Positions 1 through 5,551 of a DNA stretch of 10,987 bases are shown here, one piece after another. The notes under the pieces were generated by a model. That model was not told the DNA's origin, did no database searches, and saw only the letters and a list, made by a program, of their open reading frames with translations. The position numbers and the translations under genes are program-made. The stretch covers positions 1 through 10,987 of the forward strand of contig CAJXIT010000091.1 in assembly GCA_913054055.1 (NCBI GenBank), written 5' to 3'. Source of the stretch: an uncultured Thalassolituus sp. (lineage in GTDB: Bacteria; Pseudomonadota; Gammaproteobacteria; Pseudomonadales; Oceanobacteraceae). Within the stretch, counting starts at the first letter, position 1, and each line of letters begins with the position of its first letter.

Positions 1-681
1 AGTACGTTGTTTAGCTTTTTACGTGCGGGGTTAAAGTTATCAAGTCATGATGAGTTAGTGGTTGAAATGATACAAGCATTAAAAGCGTTTGCATTAGAGG
101 GCAGTGTGCAAATCAGAGGGGATGAAACGGTATCAGGGTCTACGCAAGAGGCCATCAACCCATTGGAAAATGAATTGTTAACTCGTTCCAATAATATGGA
201 GGAACGAATTTTACAAAAAGGTGCAAGACTCATCATCAGTTTTGAGTCGGCTTCCATTCTGATTAAAAACATGCCGGTGGACGATGAGGTATCTTTTGGA
301 GAGCTAAAAGACAATTTGATGTTACTGGCTGAAGATGCGCATAACTTAAATTTAAAAATTGAGCAGGAACAAAGCTTAAATAATAAGCGTTCTTCCATGG
401 TGGCTAAAGCATTAAAAGATTCTCAAGGCGCGCTTCAGGAGTTTGAACTTTATCAAAAAGAGCACAAAGAGAGCAGCATTAAAATCATGGATGACTTGAT
501 GTCTGAAGTTGAAAGTCAGTACTTTGAGATGGGTCTAACAGATGAGCAAGAAGAAAAAATTTCCACTATTATCTCTAATAAATTACATGAAGCGTTAGAA
601 CATATGGAAGGGGGGTTACAGTTGGATGCGCAAATGAAAGCCATTACCAACAGTTTAGGGGAAATTGCCAAGTCACTGTAA
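1..681 (+). CDS. C-terminal part of a probable response regulator (5' end outside window)
   Basis: The frame is open from base 1 to the TAA at 679-681 (226 residues). No stop precedes it, so the true start is probably upstream of the window. The first possible start, TTG at 7, has no visible ribosome binding site. What can be seen is a soluble, mostly helical protein. It has an N-terminal 'FLRAGL' segment, a 'SVQIRG' strand, an 'INPLENELL' stretch and an 'ILIKNMPVDDE' motif followed by a helix (KDNLMLLAEDA), then a charged helical tail. From memory, this order resembles the region after the receiver domain in a group of gammaproteobacterial response regulators, but no receiver domain is inside the window. 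There are no membrane segments and no enzyme motif. The gene converges on holC with a 39-base gap and no clear terminator between them. The coding call is firm; the function is inference. Confidence 0.6.
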   Translation, partial: STLFSFLRAGLKLSSHDELVVEMIQALKAFALEGSVQIRGDETVSGSTQEAINPLENELLTRSNNMEERILQKGARLIISFESASILIKNMPVDDEVSFGELKDNLMLLAEDAHNLNLKIEQEQSLNNKRSSMVAKALKDSQGALQEFELYQKEHKESSIKIMDDLMSEVESQYFEMGLTDEQEEKISTIISNKLHEALEHMEGGLQLDAQMKAITNSLGEIAKSL

Positions 682-720
682 GCGGACTTATGTTTAAAGG
701 TGAAAACACTGATTGACGGT

Positions 721-1152
721 TTAGCCTCTTAAGTCTCTGTGCGTCACTTCATATCCCCTGTCTTTGTAAAACTTATAATGCTGACGAGTTTGCTCGAGAA
801 CGGCTTCATCTTGAATCACCACTTCTAATACACGGTCAAAACGACTGAAAAATGTTGGGATTGGGCCGCTAAGATTAACCAGTACGTCACTATGGTGTGC
901 GGGGTGGTCTTGCCAGCCGATTTGAATTTGAGCGTCTGGTTGCTCGGTATTGCCCACAAGGTTGTGAGGAATAAAGCTTTCAGGTTTGAATTTCCATAGA
1001 TGGTCATCTAACCAAATCGCTTGTTTTTCATTTTCTGTGTGCAAGTAGACATTGCGTCCTTCACTGTAAACCTTTTCCACTAAACGACAGACAAAATCTA
1101 AGCGGTCTAGCTGTTTGGTGGCGCCCAGAATGTAAAAGTCGATAGATGTCAT
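721..1152 (-). CDS. holC: DNA polymerase III chi subunit
   Basis: The 143-residue protein has the length of HolC (about 145 in E. coli) and its recognisable features: an N-terminal 'IDFYIL' strand, 'VCRLVEKVYSEGRNVYLHT', 'LDDHLWKFKPESFIPH' and 'VLVNLSGPIP'. It ends with a helix containing 'RQHYKFYKDRGYEV', matching the family's C-terminus. Chi is a clamp-loader accessory protein. Paired with psi (HolD), it links the clamp loader to the C-terminal tail of SSB on lagging-strand DNA. The ATG at 1152 is the only start that gives the family N-terminus; the ribosome binding site before it is weak. A promoter with a perfect -10 lies about 32-60 bases upstream. holC usually follows pepA and precedes valS on the same strand. 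Here four opposite-strand genes separate it from pepA, and the next gene is a convergent regulator fragment, not valS. Confidence 0.93.
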   Translation of the reverse strand: MTSIDFYILGATKQLDRLDFVCRLVEKVYSEGRNVYLHTENEKQAIWLDDHLWKFKPESFIPHNLVGNTEQPDAQIQIGWQDHPAHHSDVLVNLSGPIPTFFSRFDRVLEVVIQDEAVLEQTRQHYKFYKDRGYEVTHRDLRG

Positions 1153-1183
1153 AATTAAAAGGTCTAAAACAAGTTGGGAAAGG

Positions 1184-1212
1184 ATTATACGTAGCCCTTA
1201 AGCTTAAGGCTA
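1184..1212 (-). promoter_or_regulatory. Probable sigma-70 promoter of holC
   Basis: Read on the minus strand, a perfect TATAAT (-10, bases 1189-1184) lies 17 bases after TAGCCT (1212-1207), a poor -35 matching 3 of 6 consensus bases. Transcription would start near 1177, giving a leader of about 25 bases before the holC ATG at 1152. The perfect -10 and good spacing support the call; the weak -35 suggests a modest or regulated promoter. Confidence 0.5.
1196..1209. promoter_or_regulatory. Perfect 14-base palindrome over the holC promoter (possible operator)
   Basis: CCTTAAGCTTAAGG is a perfect dyad. With one unpaired C it extends to AGCC(C)TTAAGCTTAAGGCT (1193-1211). It covers the spacer and part of the -35 of the holC promoter, a classic place for a repressor site. 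It has no T tract, so it is unlikely to be a terminator. The binding protein is unknown. Confidence 0.4.
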
Positions 1213-1277
1213 GGGCGCTGTTAATGCAGATACTTCACAGCAAAGCTGACTTTTAGTGAATTGAGCTAAATTTCACA

Positions 1278-1306
1278 TGGACACAAGGGGTGACTATGAG
1301 TATAAA
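1278..1306 (+). promoter_or_regulatory. Probable sigma-70 promoter of the acyltransferase gene
   Basis: TGGACA (1278-1283; 5 of 6 bases of the -35 consensus) and TATAAA (1301-1306; 5 of 6 of the -10 consensus) are separated by exactly 17 bases. Transcription would start near 1313, about 29 bases before the ATG at 1342. This is the best-scoring promoter-like sequence I see in the window. Confidence 0.6.
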
Positions 1307-1341
1307 GCCCCGCATTCTTAAACGATAACAGCAGAATTTTT

Positions 1342-2043
1342 ATGGTACGTTTAATCCGTTTTTTCTTTTTGTGCTTGGTCAAGCTTATTTGCTACCCCTT
1401 GTACCGCTTTGAATATCGTTGGCTAAGCGATCAAAATTTTGATCAATTTAGTGATGTTCGCTTGTTGGTTTTTTTAAATCATACCAGTTTATGGGAGCCA
1501 ATATTTGTAGGTGGGGTGCCGCTACGTATCCTTTGGCGCTTAAGTGGCGACCTGTTGGCGCCTGGAGCAGACATAACTCTAAATGACCGTCCTATCGTTG
1601 GGAAAATCTACCATGGTTTATTTCCTGGGCTCGTCCCCATTAGTCGTAACCGGGATGAATCGTGGAAAAACTTTATGGATCTCGTAGACGAAGAAACCTT
1701 GGTAGCCATTCTGCCTGAAGGTCGAATGAAGCGCCGCGGTGGTTTGGATAAGCATGGTAATGCGATGACGGTTCGTGGTGGTGTTGCCGATATTTTAAAG
1801 AAAAAGCAAACGGGTAAAGTGCTTTTTGTTTATAGTGGGGGGCTTCATCATATACAGGCCCCTGGAGACAAATTACCGGGTATATTTAAAACTATTCGGG
1901 CCAATCTAGAGATAATGGATATCAGTGCATATAAGAAGTCACTGCCGTTTGAGTTTGGTCATGACTATTATGAAGAAGTGGTATCTGACATGCAACATAG
2001 GTTAGAAACCCATGTCCCCCCTGAAGTTAAAGGGAGTGATTGA
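1342..2043 (+). CDS. PlsC-like phospholipid/glycerolipid acyltransferase
   Basis: This 233-residue protein has the lysophospholipid acyltransferase layout. A basic, hydrophobic N-terminal segment (about 1-21) probably anchors it in the inner membrane. Block I is 'NHTSLWEP' (46-53), block II 'PISRNRDESW' (99-108) and block III 'PEGRMKR' (125-131). In the family, the block I histidine and acidic residue carry out acyl transfer to a glycerolipid hydroxyl, typically lysophosphatidate or a similar lysolipid; the exact substrate cannot be read here. Block I is H47-x4-E52, with glutamate where classical members have aspartate. Length fits the family (about 230-250). The ATG at 1342 has no strong ribosome binding site, but an in-frame stop at 1303-1305 and the lack of other starts fix it. 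The gene is divergent from holC, has its own promoter, and lies 126 bases before the hydrolase gene. Confidence 0.85.
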   Translation: MVRLIRFFFLCLVKLICYPLYRFEYRWLSDQNFDQFSDVRLLVFLNHTSLWEPIFVGGVPLRILWRLSGDLLAPGADITLNDRPIVGKIYHGLFPGLVPISRNRDESWKNFMDLVDEETLVAILPEGRMKRRGGLDKHGNAMTVRGGVADILKKKQTGKVLFVYSGGLHHIQAPGDKLPGIFKTIRANLEIMDISAYKKSLPFEFGHDYYEEVVSDMQHRLETHVPPEVKGSD

Positions 2044-2049
2044 TCGTTT

Positions 2050-2087
2050 ATATAGCGAGCATATCTCGATTTTTTTGTCTGCTATAT
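2050..2087 (+). terminator. Nested hairpin with T tract after the acyltransferase gene (weak terminator)
   Basis: A short hairpin, CGAG (2056-2059) with CTCG (2065-2068) around a five-base loop, is followed by A and seven Ts (2070-2076). A larger stem, ATATAGC (2050-2056) with GCTATAT (2081-2087), encloses both and would compete with it. The small stem is only four pairs, so termination may be partial. This leaves open whether the hydrolase gene is co-transcribed with the acyltransferase. Confidence 0.35.
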
Positions 2088-2123
2088 GTCCATGCAATTT
2101 GATTCTTGTTTGCAGTTTCAGGG

Positions 2124-2143
2124 GATCGTGTTAGCGTACGATC
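2124..2143 (+). promoter_or_regulatory. Inverted repeat upstream of the SGNH hydrolase gene
   Basis: GATCGT (2124-2129) and ACGATC (2138-2143) are perfect inverted copies with an eight-base spacer, ending 11 bases before the ribosome binding site (TAAGGA, 2155-2160). A third GATCGT lies at 2042-2047. It could be an operator or a leader hairpin. I could not pair it with a convincing promoter. Confidence 0.3.
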
Positions 2144-2169
2144 AGATGAGTCAATAAGGATGTTTTAAC

Positions 2170-3285
2170 ATGGCATCAGCTGATATAGATTACGCCAGAA
2201 ATATTAAAAAATATGAAAAGCTTGTGGCACGGAATAAGTGGCAGCTTAAGTACTTACCGTCATGGTGGCCAGGCGTAAAACACAAACCGATTGTGATCAG
2301 TGAGGGTGACTCTTGGTTTGATTATCCCGTTAAAAGTTTAACGGATGTTTTGGGCGTATTGCTGAAGTACACCATAGGCTTGCAAAACTTTGGCATGGAC
2401 AGTAAAACCAATGTGATTGATTACGTCAGTCGAGATAATAAACTTGATGGCATCTTTTTACGAATTGAACGCAGTGGCGATCACGCGCAAGAATTGGCGG
2501 CTAAACAGCCTGATAAAAGTAATGGGGTTTGGGAAGATAAATTTCCATCTCAAACCTTATATACCGCACTCCAAAATAGAACCATCCAAAGACACCTAGA
2601 CTGCATCCTGCTAAGTGCAGGTGGTAATGATATGGTGAATGCCGTGCGCCACGGTGGTATTCAAGAATTTAATGGCAATTGTGATCAGTCTTATGATGCT
2701 GATGTGATTCAAGCTGCCGCCATAGAAGTGGTGCAATATTACCTTCAAGCTATTCTTTATCGAGATCAGTATTCTCCTAACGCTAAAGTGCTTTGTCATA
2801 GCTATGCATATGCGGTGCAAGTGTATCGTGGGACCACTACTGAATTTGATTTGAAAGACGTGGGTTGGCTCATCGAAAAATTACTTAAGTTTGTGCATTT
2901 AGGCTGGATTAAGGGCGCATTAAAATCCATTGGCATTAATGTAAAAAATTTAGGGGATTACACCATTCAAAATGATTCAAATTTACATGAAACGTTTGAT
3001 GAAAAGGGCTGGCCAAATAACCCTAAAAATGAAGACAAAATAGGCGTTCATCCTGAAAGAGCTAAGTTTATAAAGTTAATGCTGGATACCCTGTACTTAG
3101 AAATGCAGCGTTTACCTGAACTATACAAAGCAGAAACGGGTCAACCACTAACAGGATTTCATTATCTTGATATTCGTAATGAAGTTCAGGATGCAAAGTA
3201 TTGGGCGGATTTTATTCATTTAAATACACATGGCTACAAAAAAATTGGACAAGTATTTGTGAAAAAACTTCAGGAGATTTTATGA
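2170..3285 (+). CDS. SGNH/GDSL-type hydrolase, cytoplasmic, with long insertions
   Basis: The 371-residue protein carries the SGNH signature. Block I is 'SEGDSWFDYP', with the nucleophile candidate S48 in G46-D47-S48. Block II glycine is probably G103 in 'RSGDH'. Block III is 'GGND' (151-154; N153 as oxyanion residue), and block V is 'DFIH' (D347, H350), supplying the other two triad residues. SGNH enzymes cleave esters of lipids, sugars or acylated polymers; the substrate cannot be deduced. No signal peptide or membrane span is evident, so it is likely cytoplasmic unless exported another way. It is far longer than a minimal SGNH domain (about 200). The extra length lies between blocks I and III and in a 190-residue stretch before block V, which includes a hydrophobic, amphipathic section around 230-255. 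The start has a good TAAGGA site nine bases upstream. Its stop overlaps the following lipoprotein start by four bases. Confidence 0.85.
   Translation: MASADIDYARNIKKYEKLVARNKWQLKYLPSWWPGVKHKPIVISEGDSWFDYPVKSLTDVLGVLLKYTIGLQNFGMDSKTNVIDYVSRDNKLDGIFLRIERSGDHAQELAAKQPDKSNGVWEDKFPSQTLYTALQNRTIQRHLDCILLSAGGNDMVNAVRHGGIQEFNGNCDQSYDADVIQAAAIEVVQYYLQAILYRDQYSPNAKVLCHSYAYAVQVYRGTTTEFDLKDVGWLIEKLLKFVHLGWIKGALKSIGINVKNLGDYTIQNDSNLHETFDEKGWPNNPKNEDKIGVHPERAKFIKLMLDTLYLEMQRLPELYKAETGQPLTGFHYLDIRNEVQDAKYWADFIHLNTHGYKKIGQVFVKKLQEIL
3272..3276 (+). promoter_or_regulatory. Ribosome binding site of the small lipoprotein, inside the hydrolase gene
   Basis: AGGAG lies five bases before the ATG at 3282. It fixes that start rather than the in-frame ATG at 3201 further upstream, and places initiation on the ATGA overlap with the hydrolase stop, which suggests translational coupling. 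Confidence 0.75.
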
Positions 3286-3458
3286 AGGGCGTAATAAGCT
3301 TGATTGCCCTGCTGTCTATTGTGAGTCTAAGCGCATGCAGCGCCAAAATGGGTGTCCCTATCCCTAAAGGGGATGGTGAAAGTAGAAAACACCCTTCGGG
3401 CACCATTATCATTATAGAGACCCAGCCAAAACCTAAGGTTGAGCCAAGATCACATTAG
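3282..3458 (+). CDS. Small lipoprotein (58 residues), coupled to the SGNH hydrolase
   Basis: The predicted precursor starts with lysine and a hydrophobic stretch (residues 4-16) that ends in the lipobox L16-S17-A18-C19. This is a clear signal for lipidation at C19 and cleavage by signal peptidase II. The mature chain is only about 40 residues. It contains a 'KMGVPIPKGDGESRKH' segment, a short hydrophobic strand (TIIIIET) and a proline/lysine-rich tail (QPKPKVEP). No known domain is recognisable. Residue 20 is serine, not aspartate, so by the +2 rule outer-membrane sorting is likely. The ATG overlaps the hydrolase stop as ATGA and has AGGAG five bases upstream, so the two are probably made together. 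A longer reading frame starting at 3201 would lose the signal peptide at the N-terminus and is unlikely. Function unknown. Confidence 0.8.
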   Translation: MKGVISLIALLSIVSLSACSAKMGVPIPKGDGESRKHPSGTIIIIETQPKPKVEPRSH

Positions 3459-3553
3459 GGGCATGTCAGATTAATCTCATTTCTTTTTGATGCTTATCAA
3501 TATTCGTATCACCTGTGCAATTAAGATGGTCTTTAAAATTGAGAGGTGAGAAT

Positions 3554-3769
3554 ATGAAATATCGTCCATGTAATGGTGGTTGTACAAAAGAGGGGACTCA
3601 TTGTAATGGGTGTGGTCGCACTCACGAAGATGTGGCGACACTAAATGGCATGGTTAAAGCGCTTGCGTCATATGCCAAGGAAATGAATTACGACAATATT
3701 GAAGATTATGCTAATTCGGTGGCAACGGGGATTTATTATAAATTAGAAGCGTTAAATAAATCGGAATAG
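3554..3769 (+). CDS. Small four-cysteine DUF1289-like protein
   Basis: This 71-residue protein begins with a compact cysteine cluster: C6-x3-C10-x6-C17-x2-C20, followed by 'GRTHEDV'. Its form ('PC...C.....HC.GCGRT.ED') resembles the DUF1289 family, small proteins with a four-cysteine motif thought to bind a metal. Metal binding here is inference. Beyond the cluster lies a helical tail (about 30-68) containing 'MVKALASYAKEMNY' and 'YANSVATGIYYKLEAL', which I do not recognise. No signal peptide is present, so it should be cytoplasmic. The ATG at 3554 is preceded by a purine-rich AGAGGTGAG (3542-3550); extending to an upstream TTG at 3515 would add residues before the family's N-terminal 'PC' with no better site. 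The gene follows the lipoprotein by 95 bases and ends just before a strong terminator. Its function is not known. Confidence 0.75.
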   Translation: MKYRPCNGGCTKEGTHCNGCGRTHEDVATLNGMVKALASYAKEMNYDNIEDYANSVATGIYYKLEALNKSE

Positions 3770-3801
3770 GTAGATTTGATTTTTTTCGTCCATAAACAAA
3801 T

Positions 3802-3831
3802 AAGGGATATTCATATGAATATCCCTTTTTT
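3802..3831. terminator. Rho-independent terminator, 26-base perfect palindrome
   Basis: Bases 3802-3827 form a perfect palindrome (arm AAGGGATATTCAT), followed by a run of six Ts (3826-3831) on the + strand. It ends the DUF1289-like gene's transcript. On the minus strand the stem is followed by a looser T-rich stretch (TTATTTGTTT), so it may also stop pepA transcripts, which end at 3846. Confidence 0.85.
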
Positions 3832-3845
3832 GTACTGTGAATCAC

Positions 3846-5321
3846 TTAGCCAAGTTTATTGGCTAGATAATTCACTAATAAAGGCACTGGGCGACCGCTA
3901 GAGCCTTTATTTTTACCGCCGCTGTTCCAAGCGGTTCCGGCAATGTCTAGGTGAGCCCATGTTTGGTCTTTTGTGAAACGAGATAAAAAGCAAGCGGCTG
4001 TGGTGGCCCCAGCCAAACGCCCACCAATGTTGGCGATATCGGCAAAGTTACTGTCCAATAGCTCTTGATATTCATCTTGAAGAGGAAGGCGCCAAGCTGG
4101 GTCACAACTACTTTGGCCCGCATCAAGAATCTCTTGAGCCAGAGCGTCATCTTCCGTAAATACACCAGAGTTAACACCGCCTAATGCCATCATGCATGCG
4201 CCTGTTAAGGTGGCAATGTCCATGATGCTGGCTGGCTTGTATGTTTCTATGGTGTAGGTTAACGCATCACACAATACCAAGCGGCCTTCTGCATCAGTGT
4301 TTAGAATTTCGATCGTGGTGCCGTTCATGGCGGTTACGATGTCCCCTGGTTTACTGGCATGACCAGCAGGCATGTTTTCAGCCGCTGCTACTACCCCTAA
4401 AAAGTTAATGGGTAGATCCAGGCTAATGATGGTCAGCATGGTGCCTAATACTGAAGCTGCACCGCACATGTCGTATTTCATTTCATCCATACCCGCCCCA
4501 GGTTTTAAGCTGATACCACCGGTATCGAAGGTGATGCCTTTGCCCACAAGGGCGTGTGGTGCATCGCCGGATTTTCCGCCTTTGTACTCCATGCAAATGA
4601 TTTTGCCTGGTTCAATAGAGCCTTTAGAGACAGATAAAAATGACCCCATGCCCAGTTCTTCCATTTTGTCTTCATCCAAAATAGACGTGGTAAGCTTGCC
4701 GCTAAGAGAGGCCAGTTTGTCGGCCTCGTCTGCAAGGTAAGATGGGGTAGCAACATTGGGTGGTAAATCGCCCAGTTTCTTACAGAAAGCCATGCCCTTA
4801 GCCACGGCTTGGCCAAATAAAATATCACTTTGATATTGGTTTTCAGCCACAACCGTCAATGACTTAATGGTGCTAATGGCAGGGGCATCGTCTTTTTTAC
4901 TTTTACATTCATCAAAATGATACAGGCTATCCTGAAAGGCTTGGGCCAGTTGACGGTTTATCCAATGCTGATCTTTTGTGTTAACTGTAATACCTGATAA
5001 ATCAATGGCGGCTTCGTCGGCGGCGCTGGCTTTTAAAGCGTTTGCAGCTGCTTGTACCGATTTTACAAAGTCACTGGTCTTGCCATCGGCCTTGCCTATG
5101 CCGATTAGGATTAACCTAGGGCCGTTCGCCTGAGGGATCACTAGGGTTTCACCAGGCTTGCCTTTCAGGTCTTTGTTTTCGATCAATTGGCTAATAAAGC
5201 CGTTTAATTTTTCATCAATGGTTTGAGTGGCGGCAGGTAACGCGCCTTCACTTAATACTGGTAGCAAAATGGCCGGGCCAGAATATTCAGATACACTTGA
5301 TTGGGTAAGGATAAATTCCAT
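3846..5321 (-). CDS. pepA: Leucyl aminopeptidase (M17 family)
   Basis: This 491-residue cytosolic enzyme removes N-terminal residues such as leucine from peptides, normally as a hexamer with two metal ions per site. The M17 signature 'NTDAEGRL' (341-348) is intact. All expected active-site residues are present: metal ligands K261, D266, D284, D343 and E345, and catalytic K273 and R347, each offset by nine from E. coli PepA (K270, D275, D293, D352, E354, K282, R356). In E. coli, PepA also binds DNA at Xer cer sites and at carAB; whether this one does cannot be told. The start is the ATG at 5321, giving 'MEFILTQ' like other PepA proteins, with GGAG five bases upstream. A longer frame from 5369 would add 16 atypical residues. 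The gene is divergent from lptF, the usual arrangement, but holC does not follow it directly. Confidence 0.97.
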   Translation of the reverse strand: MEFILTQSSVSEYSGPAILLPVLSEGALPAATQTIDEKLNGFISQLIENKDLKGKPGETLVIPQANGPRLILIGIGKADGKTSDFVKSVQAAANALKASAADEAAIDLSGITVNTKDQHWINRQLAQAFQDSLYHFDECKSKKDDAPAISTIKSLTVVAENQYQSDILFGQAVAKGMAFCKKLGDLPPNVATPSYLADEADKLASLSGKLTTSILDEDKMEELGMGSFLSVSKGSIEPGKIICMEYKGGKSGDAPHALVGKGITFDTGGISLKPGAGMDEMKYDMCGAASVLGTMLTIISLDLPINFLGVVAAAENMPAGHASKPGDIVTAMNGTTIEILNTDAEGRLVLCDALTYTIETYKPASIMDIATLTGACMMALGGVNSGVFTEDDALAQEILDAGQSSCDPAWRLPLQDEYQELLDSNFADIANIGGRLAGATTAACFLSRFTKDQTWAHLDIAGTAWNSGGKNKGSSGRPVPLLVNYLANKLG

Positions 5322-5326
5322 GTACA

Positions 5327-5330
5327 CTCC
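5327..5330 (-). promoter_or_regulatory. Ribosome binding site that sets the pepA start
   Basis: On the minus strand GGAG lies five bases before the ATG at 5321. It decides between that ATG and the in-frame ATGs at 5339 and 5369. Confidence 0.8.
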
Positions 5331-5416
5331 GATATGCATGAACACTGTTGGAAAGCCTCGATTGATCAATCCCTATACTTATTTTAGGAATAAAGGCTTC
5401 CTTTCTAGTGCATTAG

Positions 5417-5444
5417 ATTATTTTCAGGGATAATGCTGAGTCTA
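5417..5444 (-). promoter_or_regulatory. Possible pepA promoter
   Basis: On the minus strand TAGACT (5444-5439; 4 of 6) and AATAAT (5422-5417; 5 of 6) are 16 bases apart. A start near 5410 would give a leader of about 89 bases. The match is only moderate, and the region is AT-rich, so a chance hit is possible. Confidence 0.3.
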
Positions 5445-5476
5445 CTTGAAAAAGCCGATATTGCCAGAACTCAGTC

Positions 5477-5499
5477 CCATATGTGGCTGGCGCATATGG
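5477..5499. promoter_or_regulatory. Inverted repeat in the pepA-lptF intergenic region (possible operator)
   Basis: CCATATG (5477-5483) and CATATGG (5493-5499) are perfect inverted arms with a nine-base spacer, so the half-sites are 16 bases apart centre to centre. This spacing would suit a dimeric regulator. I could not find a convincing lptF promoter beside it. Confidence 0.35.
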
Positions 5500-5540
5500 T
5501 TACACAGGTTTGATAGGGTTTTACAATGATGCGTATTTTT

Positions 5541-5544
5541 AAGG
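5541..5544 (+). promoter_or_regulatory. Ribosome binding site for the TTG start of lptF
   Basis: AAGG lies seven bases before the TTG at 5552. An in-frame TAA at 5540-5542 rules out any start further upstream, and the first downstream ATG would fall inside membrane helix 1, so TTG is the only sensible start. Confidence 0.75.
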
Positions 5545-5551
5545 TTATTCT

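Noticed and set aside
7..9. TTG at 7 as the start of the first gene
   Set aside because: There is no ribosome site visible and the frame is open to the window edge; a start upstream is more likely.
45..398. Minus-strand open frame opposite the first gene
   Set aside because: Serine/cysteine-rich translation typical of antisense frames; the + strand frame has coherent helical structure.
682..720. A terminator between the first gene and holC
   Set aside because: I searched this 39-base gap on both strands and found no convincing stem with a T tract.
3487..3500. TTGAT/ATCAA short hairpin after the lipoprotein gene as terminator
   Set aside because: Five AT-rich pairs with no T tract after it; too weak to call.
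4372..4740. Plus-strand open frame of 122 codons antisense to pepA
   Set aside because: pepA is intact with every catalytic residue; the antisense frame has a low-complexity composition and no family resemblance.
5322..5369. A longer pepA starting at ATG 5369 or 5339
   Set aside because: The extra residues are not typical of PepA, and the GGAG site is placed exactly for the ATG at 5321.
5510..5539. TTGATA-18-TATTTT as an lptF promoter
   Set aside because: Transcription would begin around the AAGG ribosome site of lptF, leaving it outside or at the very end of the mRNA.
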